Source: an uncultured Butyricimonas sp. (GTDB lineage: Bacteria; Bacteroidota; Bacteroidia; Bacteroidales; Marinifilaceae). From it: 64,000 nt of DNA. Made by a program: the position numbers and the translations under genes. Where the stretch lies: NCBI GenBank assembly GCA_944321845.1, contig CALUMT010000040.1, forward strand, positions 17,003 through 81,002. Direction: 5' to 3'. Of this stretch, positions 24,411-33,564 are shown in pieces. The notes under the pieces are model-generated. The model saw nothing but the letters and a program-made list of their open reading frames with translations. It did not search any database and was not told the origin of the DNA. Within the stretch, counting starts at the first letter, position 1, and the number at the start of each line of letters is the position of its first letter.

Positions 24411-27400
24411 ATGACAAAAAAACCACATTTCAATCCTCCTCGAGAGGAGGGACGCTTAAAAAAGTTTAATTGGCAAAGGCTTTTGCTGATTTTAATGCTC
24501 GTCGGAATCTTTGGCCCCTTGAAGGCGCAATCCGGGAACGAGGAAATCACCTTGAACTTGAAGAATGCCAAGATGGCGGCATTCGTCAAGGAAATAAAAG
24601 CACAGGCCGGTTATACTTTTTTCTACAACGACAGTACAGCCAAAGCCATCGAACCCATCACGATAAGCGTGAGGAAGGCAACATTGAAATCCGTGTTGGA
24701 AGAAGAGGTCGCTAAAAAAGGTTTCACTTACATTATCGAGGACAAGACCGTGGTGATTAAGAAGAAAACTACGACCGTTACCCAGGTGGATTTGATAGAG
24801 GTGACAGGTAAGGTCACGGATGAGGATGGTAACCCGATTCCGGGAGCGACTGTATTGGTCCAAGGAACTACCCAGGGGGTTGCCTCGGATGTGGATGGCC
24901 GTTACACGTTGCGGATGAAATCGGATGACGTGTTGAAGGTGTCATTCGTGGGATACGAAACGGCAATCATCCCCGTGCAGGGTAAAAAACGGGTAAATGT
25001 GGTATTGAAGTCCACGACCAAGGACTTGGAAGAAGTATCTGTGGTGGCTTTCGGTACGCAGAAGAAAGAGAGTGTGGTATCGGCTATCACCACGGTTCGC
25101 CCGATGGACTTGAAATCTTCCAACAGTGACTTGACTTCTAGCTTTGCCGGTAAGATTGCCGGTGTGATTGGTTGGCAGACGGGGGGTATCCCGGGAGCCT
25201 TGACCGAGGAGGAAATGAATACTAAATTCTATATCCGGGGTATTACCTCCTTCCAAACGGGTGCCAATATCGACCCGTTGATTTTGATTGACGGGGTGGA
25301 ATCTTCCAAATTGGATTTATCCCGTATTGCCCCGGAGGATATAGAAAGTTTCAGTGTGTTGAAAGATGCTTCCGCTACAGCCATGTACGGAGCTCGTGGT
25401 GCTAATGGAGTTATCTTGGTAAACACGAAAAAGGGAGAGGAGGGTAGTGTTTATGCATCTTTCCGTTATGAATCTATATTCTCTATGCCAACGAAGGAAA
25501 TAGAGATTGTAGATCCAATTACTTACATGCGAATGTATAATCAAGCATTTATTGGGCGTTCTCAAGCTGGAACACCGAAATACACGGAAGAACAGATTAA
25601 CCGAACTGCTTCAGATAAATATCCTTACTTGGGTTTATCCTGCGAATGATTGGTATGGTATGATGTTTAAAGATTATAATACGAATCATCATTTAGGACT
25701 AAGTATTCGAGGAGGTGGAAAAGTTATCCAATATTATGCATCAGTGAATTATAATCGGGATCAGGGGATGTTAAAGACAGATAAATTAAATGATTTCGAT
25801 TGTAATATTACTAATAATCAGACGGCATTTCGAGTAAATCTGAATATTGATTTAAAAGCAGGGATTAAATTGTTAATAAATTCTTCTGCTACTTTAGATA
25901 AATATCATGGGCCATTGAATAGTATGAGTGAAGCTTATTGGCTGGCTTTTAATGCATCTCCGGTAGATTTTGCTCCCTTGTATCCTGGTGATGATACCTA
26001 TAACTGGCCTCATCTTCGTTTTGGAACGACTCCGGCACAACAGGTTAATCCTTATATGTTACTTCAACAAGGTTACTTGGAACGTACTCGTTATACAACA
26101 ACGAATAAGGCAGAATATATTCATAATTTATCTTCTTTAATTAAAGGCTTGGAATTGAGAGCAAGTGTTTCAATGGTACAGTCTGGATATTATACAACAG
26201 GTTTTACAACAGGGCCCTATAGATATGCATTGGTAAATTATGATTTTGAAACAGGAAAGCATGTTTTACAAGCGATAGATCCATTTTATTCACATAGAAC
26301 TTTAGAGGTTGATGGAGATAACAGTGTTTCAACAACAGATACACAGATAACATATGAAGGACGTTTATTGCATACTGCGGCTTGGAAAGACCACCAAACG
26401 TCATTGACTGCTGTATTTCAGGCTCAGGAACAAACTTATACTCCAATTACTTCTGTTTTGAATGGTATGCCTAGAAGGAATTTAACATTTTCTATGAGAG
26501 GTAGTTATGGGTATAAAGATCGTTATTTTATAGAAGGAAGTTTTGGATATAATGGTTCCGAACGGTTTAGTGAAAAAAATCGGATGGGATTTTTTCCTGC
26601 AGGAGGATTGGCTTGGGTTGTATCAAGTGAACCATTTATGGCTTCTTCATCCAATTGGTTGTCTTATTTGAAATTTAGAGCTTCTTATGGTAAAGTTGGA
26701 AATGATGGGATTATTGCAGAACCTCGTTTTGTATTTTTACCAACAATAGAAACTCCATTTGAATTGACTTACAATGATCCTGTCCCTTTTGGAAAGTATA
26801 TAGAAAGGTATAGGGTTTCTTCTTATGCAAATGAAAATATTCAGTGGGAAATTGCAGAACAGGTGAATTTAGGTGTTGAGGTTAAGTTGTTTGATGGATT
26901 ATTTGAATTTACATTAGATGCCTATCAAGAGATTCGGCATAATATTATAGCTAATCGTACAACAATTCCAGCTTCAATGGGAGTTGAGGTCGCTCCTTTG
27001 GATAATATAGGTAAAGCTCGTTCTCGTGGTATTGATTTTTCTGGAAAAATTCAGCATGCTTTTTCGAATGATTTTTGGATTATTCTAAATGGAACTTTGA
27101 CTTATAATAAAACTGTTTATAAAGAGATAGAAGAAGCAACAGACAAACCAGTTTGGCAACGTAAAAAAGGAAATATCTCAACAGATTGGTTATATAGCAG
27201 AAGGGTTATTTAAAGATCAAGCAGAAATTGATAATTCACCTGTGCAGGGAGGAGATGTGATGCCTGGGGATATTCGCTATCGGGATTTAAATGATGATGG
27301 TGTAATTGATGTAAATGATGCTACTTATATTGGCTTTCCAGAAACACCGAGACTGGTTTATGGATTCCAAGGATTTCTAAATTACAAAAATTGGGAATTT

Positions 27401-27862
27401 AGTTTTGCTTTTCAAGGTTCGGGTAAACGTTCATTTTTTATGAATCCAGCTAAAATTTCTCCATTTACTGATGACCATGCTATGTTAAAAGCCATATATG
27501 AAGATCACTGGTCAGAGGATAATATGGCGAATAAACCTTTCTGGCCTCGTCTTTCAACTTATAATATTACACAGCATAATCCGCAGGAAGATTGGTATAA
27601 TGAGAATAATGCAGAGATCCGTAAGAGTACGTATTTTATGCGAGAGTGTAGTTTCTTACGTTGCACTTCTTTGGAATTAGCATATAATCTTTCAGCAGAA
27701 TTAATGACAAAATGGAAATTGCAAAATGTAAGATTCTTTGTTCGAGCAAATAATCCATTTTTGATATCTAATTTTAAAGTATGGGATGTTGAATTGGGAG
27801 AAGATGGTTTTAATTATCCAATTCAAAAAACTTATGCTGTAGGTTTAAATTTTAGTTTCTAA
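24411..27862 (+). pseudogene. SusC/RagA-type TonB-dependent receptor, broken by two frameshifts
   Basis: An intact version would be about 1149 residues. Piece 1 (24411 to about 25632) has a signal peptide ending FGPLKAQS, an STN domain (about 45-112), the regulatory domain (VTGKVTDEDGNPIPGATVLV) and the plug. The frame then shifts near 25628-25633: dropping one base of ACTTGGG joins KYPY to WVYPANDWY, a normal family sequence. Piece 2 runs to the A6 run at 27163-27168, where removing one A joins VWQRKK to EISQQIGYIAEGLF. Piece 3 (to 27862) holds the last strands, ending VGLNFSF. As read, translation stops at 25649. From about 25440 the sequence is AT-rich. Two separate single-base gains could be decay or read errors. 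Confidence 0.9.
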
Positions 27863-27880
27863 TCTTAATCAGATATTTCT

Positions 27881-29823
27881 ATGAAGTATTTTAGTTTAAT
27901 ATGGATAAGTTTTCTATTGTTTTTAGGTGGGTGCGATTATTTAGATGTGGTTCCAAAGAATGATATACAAACGATAGAATCTATTTTTGAAAAAAAGAAG
28001 ATGTTAGTTTATGGATGAAGTCTTGTTACGTATTATTGACAGATCCGATTTCCTCTGTTTTTGAAAATCCTGCTTTTGCAGGAGCAGATGAGGTGATTGC
28101 AGGTGAATATATAAGACAGAATTTGTCTGTTTATAGGCCAGGTGTACGACCTACTATTCCGAAATTTTCGGGGCTTTTTATTGGAGACGGTTTACAAATG
28201 GTGCAAGAACCTTATGGTAATATTTGGAAAAAAGATCTTTTCTATGCAGGGATACGTTATTGTAATATCTTTTTTGAGAATATCGGGAATGTTTATAATA
28301 TGCAAGATAGCGAAAAGCGATTATGGACAGCAGAGATGAAGGCTTTAAAGGCTCATTTTTATTTTGAATTGATGCGTCGTTATGGTCCGATTATTTTGGT
28401 CCCTGAAAATATTCCCGTAAATTCTGAAATAGAAATCATGCAGCAGCCTCGTTCTCCAATTGATTCATGTGTTAAAGAAATAGTAACTTTACTTGATGAC
28501 GCAATGAAGGATCTTCTTCCGATGAATCAGAAAGAACAAACTCATTGGACTTATCATAATTTGGAATCGGCAGCAATGTTGAAGGCTCAGGTCTTATTAT
28601 ATGCAGCTTCTCCGTTGTTTAATGGAAATCCAAATTATTCTAATTTTGTGAATAAAAAAGGAGAACATTTGGTAAATTCGACTTATGATAAAGAAAAATG
28701 GCGAATTGCAGCAGAAGCAGCAGATTCTGCAATTCAAATTTGTTTGCAAGGCGGAAAAAAATTGATATCAGGTAATGTATCCCAAAGTTCTAAATTATTA
28801 AATACTATGTTGGATTTGGAGCAATCAGTTTTAGCTCAAAATTTTGTAAATGATGAAGCGATATTTATGGTGCGTCCACAAGGAATTGCTTATAATTTTT
28901 GGTTTTCTTGGACGTTACCTTATTTTAAAAGTACTGATATAACTCATTATAATGGTAGTGTTTTGAGCTGTATAGCTCCAACAATGAAAATAGTTGAGAT
29001 GTATTATACAGATCACGGTCTACGGGCTTATTTTTCTCGTTATCAGATGAGTAAAGAAACTAACACAGAGTACCGGGATGTTGTTCCTTTGCAAATGGAT
29101 GTTTTAGGTCTGCATTTACGTCGAGAGCCTCGTTTTTATGCAAGTATTGCAGCGGATCGTACTTATTGGCAAAGGGGAAAAGGAGAATATAATAAATTGC
29201 TGGTGACTGCTTATCAAGGAGAACAATTTGGATCTCATGTTTCTTTTATTAATAATTCTTATCCTCAGAATTTAAGTGGTTATTGGATGAAAAAAGGAAC
29301 ATATTCAGATGTATCTACAAGAGAATATTCTTTAGTTACAGATAGAGAAGAAGCTGCCATTATTTTCCGCTTTGCAGAACTTTATTTAATGAGTGCCGAA
29401 GCTTGGAATGAGTATTTGGATATGCCCGATGCTAGGGTTTATAAACCATTAAATAAGGTTCGAGAACGAGCTGGTATTCCTGATGTTGAATCGGCTTGGG
29501 TAAATTACTCTAAAAATCCAGAGAAAGTTTATTCAAAAGAAGGCATGCGGGAGATTATTCGTCAGGAATGGAATATTGAGTTTGCTTTTGAGGGGCGTCG
29601 TTTTTGGAATTTACGTCGTTGGTTGACTGCTACAGAGGAATTGAATAGTGCTCTTTATGGTTGGAATATTTTAGGGAAAACAGCTCAACAATTTTATAAT
29701 AATTTTGAAGGGCCAGTTGTGGTTTGGTCTAAGCGTGAATTTATCGCTCCTCGAGATTATCTTTTCCCAATACGTAGTGAAGAAGTATTAGTTTCTGGGT
29801 GTGTACAAAATCCAGGTTGGTAA
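27881..29823 (+). pseudogene. SusD/RagB-family lipoprotein with a frameshift
   Basis: The true start is ATG 27881, giving MKYFSLIWISFLLFLGGCDY with a lipobox Cys, then YLDVVPKNDIQT, typical of SusD. The frame is lost in the A7 run 27990-27996 and stops at 28016-28018. Restoring one A gives IFEKKEDVSLWMKS and an open frame to 29823, for a protein of about 647 residues with the family's C-terminal QEWNIEFAFEGRRFWNLRRW block and the final DYLFPIRSEE. It starts 18 bases after the susC end and would be its lid protein. AT-rich throughout. As it stands it would not be exported, because any internal start lacks the signal. Confidence 0.88.
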
Positions 29824-29845
29824 TAATAGAACAAATGAATTTGTT

Positions 29846-30067
29846 ATGAAAAGAATTGTTTTGATAATGTTGTTTATGCAGTGGTTTTTAATGGGGTGGC
29901 AAAATGAAAATGACTCTTTTTTTGATATGCCATTAACGAAAGAAGATCTTACGTTTAAATCAATAGCAGGGGGAGCGATTATGTATTATAAATTACCAGA
30001 TGATAGTGATATTGTGGGTATTCGTGTCCGTTATAAGGATGCTTTTATCGTTGTTTTTCCTTTGTGA
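29846..30067 (+). pseudogene. Truncated DUF4959-type lipoprotein remnant
   Basis: 73 codons from ATG 29846. The part ...DLTFKSIAGGAIMYYKLPDDSDIVGIRVRYKDA matches, from memory, the start of the DUF4959/DUF5000 lipoproteins that commonly follow susD. After YKDA (about 30040) the homology ends and the frame runs into the signal-peptide region of the TlpA gene, stopping at 30065-30067. The usual lipobox Cys is also replaced: FLMGWQNEN has Trp where LxGC is expected (TGG for TGC/TGT). So the gene has both lost its 3' part and its anchor. Probable deletion joining it to tlpA. Confidence 0.7.
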
Positions 30068-31109
30068 AATTTCGGTTTGGGCGCAGCAGATTGGTTATAC
30101 GATCAGAGGAACAATTGCTGGAAAAGATAATACTTTGTTAACATTGGTTGTGGCCAAGGGAGTGGAACTGGATACCTTGGGTACGACTTCCTTGTCGCGA
30201 GGAAGTTTTGATTTCTCGGGAAAGGTGGATGGCGTGCGTTCCGGGTATATTCTGGCTCCCGGGGGACAGCTGGTGGCCTCGTTTATGCTGGAAAACGCGG
30301 ATTACACGATTTCCGATGGAGGTATAGTTACTGGTGGTGGTCCTGCGCAAGCCTTGTTTGCCCGGTTCAATGCCTTGAACGAGGAGTTGCTCGTGGAACG
30401 GAAGAAACTGGAAGAGGCTTACCGGGAAGCGGAAGCGGCCGGAGATTCCAAGAAAGCACAGGCCGTTGATGCCCGATTCCGGGATTTCTTGGCCGACATG
30501 CAGGCCCGGGAATTGAAATTGTTGATGGAAAACGCGGATTCTTATGTTGCTGCCCACGTGGTGGCTTCAACGATGACCGAGGTGGGTTTGGAGAAATTAC
30601 GGCAGCGGTTTGAGTTATTAGGTGAATCGGCTAAAGCAAGTGACTGGGGAAAGGCTATCGAGGATCAGATTATTCGTTACGAGCGGGTAGAAGTAGGGGG
30701 AATAGCCCCGGACTTTGAAATCCCTTCGCGGGATGGTGGGGTGGTAAGCCTGCAAGGGACAAAGGCCAAGGTGAAGATTATTGATTTCTGGGCTTCATGG
30801 TGTGCCCCTTGTCGTCAGGGAAACGTGAACCTGGTGAAGCTTTACCAGCAGTATCGCCCCCGGGGATTGGAAATTATCAGTGTTTCGCTGGATGATAACC
30901 GTCAGGCGTGGGAAAAGGCTTGCGGCGAGGATGGAATGTTGTGGTTGAACGGGAGTGATTTGAAAGGACAATTTTCACCCCTGGTATCCCTGTATTGCTT
31001 GCGGGGAATCCCGGCCAATTTCATCTTGGACGAGGAAAATCGTATCGTTGCCAAGAATCTTTTCGGGAAACAATTGCAACAAAAGATTGCAGAGTTGTTA
31101 GGTAAATAG
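30039..31109 (+). CDS. TlpA-like thiol-disulfide oxidoreductase with DUF4369
   Basis: An exported thioredoxin-fold protein of about 356 residues. Start ATG 30039 gives MLLSLFFLCEISVWAQQ, a short signal peptide that seems to have lost its first basic residues at the junction with the preceding remnant; an in-frame start at 30000 would only add residues from that remnant. N-terminal DUF4369-like domain (about 20-115), a helical charged linker (115-200), then the AhpC/TSA-thioredoxin domain (215-356) with the redox site WASWCAPCRQ near residue 253. Such proteins often close SusC/SusD loci in this group and probably handle disulfides in the envelope. Host-like codons resume from about 30140. A terminator follows. 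Confidence 0.85.
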   Translation: MLLSLFFLCEISVWAQQIGYTIRGTIAGKDNTLLTLVVAKGVELDTLGTTSLSRGSFDFSGKVDGVRSGYILAPGGQLVASFMLENADYTISDGGIVTGGGPAQALFARFNALNEELLVERKKLEEAYREAEAAGDSKKAQAVDARFRDFLADMQARELKLLMENADSYVAAHVVASTMTEVGLEKLRQRFELLGESAKASDWGKAIEDQIIRYERVEVGGIAPDFEIPSRDGGVVSLQGTKAKVKIIDFWASWCAPCRQGNVNLVKLYQQYRPRGLEIISVSLDDNRQAWEKACGEDGMLWLNGSDLKGQFSPLVSLYCLRGIPANFILDEENRIVAKNLFGKQLQQKIAELLGK

Positions 31110-31160
31110 CTGGTTGTTTGTATATCCAAGAACACTATTTAAAAAGCGTGCTTCTTTTAC

Positions 31161-31216
31161 ATGGACAATCGTCAAGGTTTTGATATCTAGGCGATTGTCC
31201 ATTGTTTTTTGTTTTT
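31161..31216 (+). terminator. Terminator of uptake locus 2
   Basis: An 11-bp perfect stem (ATGGACAATCG / CGATTGTCCAT) with a 20-nt loop that can itself pair TCAA/TTGA, followed by a T-rich tail TTGTTTTTTGTTTTT, about 50 bases after tlpA. Confidence 0.85.
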
Positions 31217-31731
31217 GATGGATTTCATGTATTGGTCCATATCTAACCCGCTGTTTATCTGTATTTCACGTTAAGCATCTCCGTATCAATTCCGTATCAT
31301 CTGCGTATCATTAGCGTAATGATACGCAAATGATATGTAGATGATTTGCAATTTAATTACAAAGTACTGATTATAAGTTACTATTTGTCACGGGTAAATA
31401 GTGGATGAAACTCCCATGATAGAGAGGAATCTAAAGGCTCGTACCTCACTCTCTTAAAATTGACAATATGTCAAGGTTACACTAAGGTTGCGCCGGGGAT
31501 TCGCCCAGTTCCCTCCGAATGACTCTCGTTTCACTCACGTTTCCTCCACGTCGGCAAGCGTCTCTGGTTGGGGAGTCATCCGGGATTGATTCGGGACAGA
31601 TGTGGCGAAACTCGAGCGAGGGGGAGCGATTGCGTGGGGAGGGGGAATGAAGTTTTTCGTGTAAGTTTTTCGGGGGAAAAGGCGGCGAATGTTGCCCGTT
31701 TTTATTAATTTTGTGCAAAACATGGAGGTAT
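31217..31731. other. Gene-free region ahead of parE
   Basis: About 515 bases. It holds the 11-bp periodic array (31259-31346), a small palindrome TTGACA-ATA-TGTCAA (31460-31474), and at 31480-31660 a GC-rich stretch whose left half is pyrimidine-rich and right half purine-rich on the plus strand. A TAATTTTG box at 31706-31713 and a GGAGG ribosome site at 31724-31728 belong to parE. No convincing gene on either strand; the short minus-strand frames here lack family features. Confidence 0.6.
31259..31346. repeat. Degenerate 11-bp periodic array with embedded palindrome
   Basis: Successive 11-mers from 31281 read CCGTATCAATT, CCGTATCATCT, GCGTATCATTA, GCGTAATGATA, CGCAAATGATA, TGTAGATGATT; weaker units precede them. 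The core GTATCAT is shared by the first three. Units 3-4 also form a perfect 11-bp inverted repeat, GCGTATCATTA / TAATGATACGC around GCG (31303-31327). No T-run follows. Confidence 0.7.
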
Positions 31732-33564
31732 ATGGTTGAGAATTATTCGGAAGATTCCATTCGTACGTTGGATTGGAAGGAGCATATCCGCTTGCGGCCG
31801 GGGATGTATATCGGTAAGCTGGGGGATGGTGCGGCTATGGATGATGGTATTTATATCCTGGTAAAGGAAGTGGTGGATAACTCCATCGACGAGTTCGCGA
31901 TGGGGGCCGGGCATGAGATTATCATTAACGTGGAGGAACGGATGGTGTCCGTGCGGGATTATGGACGGGGAATTCCCCTCGGGAAACTGGTGGATGTGTC
32001 CTCGAAGATGAACACGGGGGCGAAGTATGATTCCGAGGCTTTCAAAAAGTCGGTGGGGTTGAACGGTGTGGGTATTAAGGCCGTGAATGCCTTGTCGGAA
32101 CGATTCTCGATACAGTCGTTCCGGGACGGGGAGACGAAGATGGTGAAGTACAGCCGGGCCGTGATTCTGGAGGAGAGTGAAGTGATGCCCACGAGCGAAC
32201 CGAACGGAACGCTGGTGACGTTCGTGGCGGACAAGGAGTTGTTCGGGAATTACCATTTTATCATGGAATACCTGGAATCCATGTTCAAGAATTACGTGTT
32301 TCTGAATTCCGGGCTGGCGATTATCTTCAATGGCCAGAAGTTTTTTTCCCGGCGGGGACTGTACGATTTGCTGACGGAGAACATGAACGGGGAGGGGTTG
32401 TATCCCATTATTCATCTTAAGGGAACGGATATCGAGATGGCGATGACTCACGGTCGGCAGTACGGGGAGGTGTATTACTCGTTCGTGAACGGGCAGAATA
32501 CCACGCAGGGAGGTACGCATCTGACGGCTTTTCGGGAGGCCGTGGTGAAGACAATCCGGGATTTTTACAAGAAAGATTTTGATTTGAATGATATACGCGC
32601 CTCGATTATCGCCGCTATCAGCATTAAGGTGCAGGAACCGGTGTTCGAGTCGCAGACGAAAACGAAGTTGGGGTCCAAGGACGTGGCGCCGGACGGGCCG
32701 ACGGTGCGGAATTTCGTGATGGATTTCGTGACCAAGGAGTTGGACAATTACCTGCACCGGAATCCGGATACGGCGGAGTTGCTGTTGCGCAAGATTATCG
32801 AGGCGGAGAAGGAACGGAAGGCGATGTCCGGTATCCAGAAGATTGCCCGCGAACGGGCCAAGCAGGTGAGCCTGCATAACCGGAAACTGAGGGATTGCCG
32901 GGTGCATTTCAACACGAACCATGAGCGGAAGACGGAATCCTCGATTTTTATCACGGAGGGTGATTCCGCGAGCGGTTCCATCACCAAGTCGCGGGACGTG
33001 AACACGCAGGCCGTGTTCAGTTTGCGGGGAAAACCGTTGAATTCCTATGGCCTGACGAAGAAGGTGGTGTACGAGAACGAGGAGTTTAATTTGTTGCAGG
33101 CCGCCTTGAATATCGAGGACGGGTTGGACGAGTTGCGCTATAATAACGTGATTATAGCCACGGATGCCGATGTGGACGGAATGCATATCCGTTTGCTGTT
33201 GTTGACCTTCTTCCTGCAATTTTTCCCGGATCTGGTGCGGTCGGGGCATCTGTATATCCTGCAGACTCCCTTGTTCCGGGTTCGCAACAAGAAGGAAACG
33301 AGGTATTGCTATTCCGACCAGGAACGGGAGACGGCGATCAAGGCCCTGGGGCCGAAGCCGGAGATCACGCGGTTCAAGGGATTGGGTGAGATTTCCCCGG
33401 ACGAGTTCCGCGGGTTTATCGGCAAGGATATCCGTCTGGAACCGGTGCGGATGACGAAGTCGGATTCGATAGACGAGATTCTGGCTTATTACATGGGCAA
33501 GAATACGACGGAACGGCAGGATTTTATTATTGATAATTTGTACGTGGAGAAAGATGAGTTATGA
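31732..33564 (+). CDS. parE: Type IIA topoisomerase B subunit, ParE type
   Basis: ATPase subunit of topoisomerase IV, which unlinks daughter chromosomes. 610 residues from ATG 31732, chosen because a GGAGG site lies just before it. GHKL ATPase domain 1-220 with RPGMYIG and the DNSIDEF metal/ATP motif, transducer domain to about 390, TOPRIM domain with EGDSASG (about 408) and DADVDG (about 480). It overlaps parC by 4 bases (ATGA), so the subunits are translationally coupled. The pairing with a long-tailed parC and the divergence from typical GyrB support ParE over GyrB; a second pair elsewhere in the genome is expected. Confidence 0.88.
   Translation: MVENYSEDSIRTLDWKEHIRLRPGMYIGKLGDGAAMDDGIYILVKEVVDNSIDEFAMGAGHEIIINVEERMVSVRDYGRGIPLGKLVDVSSKMNTGAKYDSEAFKKSVGLNGVGIKAVNALSERFSIQSFRDGETKMVKYSRAVILEESEVMPTSEPNGTLVTFVADKELFGNYHFIMEYLESMFKNYVFLNSGLAIIFNGQKFFSRRGLYDLLTENMNGEGLYPIIHLKGTDIEMAMTHGRQYGEVYYSFVNGQNTTQGGTHLTAFREAVVKTIRDFYKKDFDLNDIRASIIAAISIKVQEPVFESQTKTKLGSKDVAPDGPTVRNFVMDFVTKELDNYLHRNPDTAELLLRKIIEAEKERKAMSGIQKIARERAKQVSLHNRKLRDCRVHFNTNHERKTESSIFITEGDSASGSITKSRDVNTQAVFSLRGKPLNSYGLTKKVVYENEEFNLLQAALNIEDGLDELRYNNVIIATDADVDGMHIRLLLLTFFLQFFPDLVRSGHLYILQTPLFRVRNKKETRYCYSDQERETAIKALGPKPEITRFKGLGEISPDEFRGFIGKDIRLEPVRMTKSDSIDEILAYYMGKNTTERQDFIIDNLYVEKDEL

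Noticed and set aside
30000-30038. Longer start for TlpA at 30000.
   Set aside because: The added codons come from the lipoprotein remnant in another frame and do not fit a signal peptide start.
31259-31346. Regular repeats considered as a CRISPR array.
   Set aside because: Units are 11 bp, degenerate and without spacers; no cas genes in the window.
31482-31718. 78-codon minus-strand frame in the gap before parE.
   Set aside because: Low-complexity composition, no ribosome site and no recognisable motif.
31705-33249. 514-codon open frame on the minus strand.
   Set aside because: Exactly antisense to parE, whose motifs are unmistakable; the long frame results from biased codon use. The same applies to 14774-15889 (antisense to the protease) and 34767-35768 (antisense to parC).
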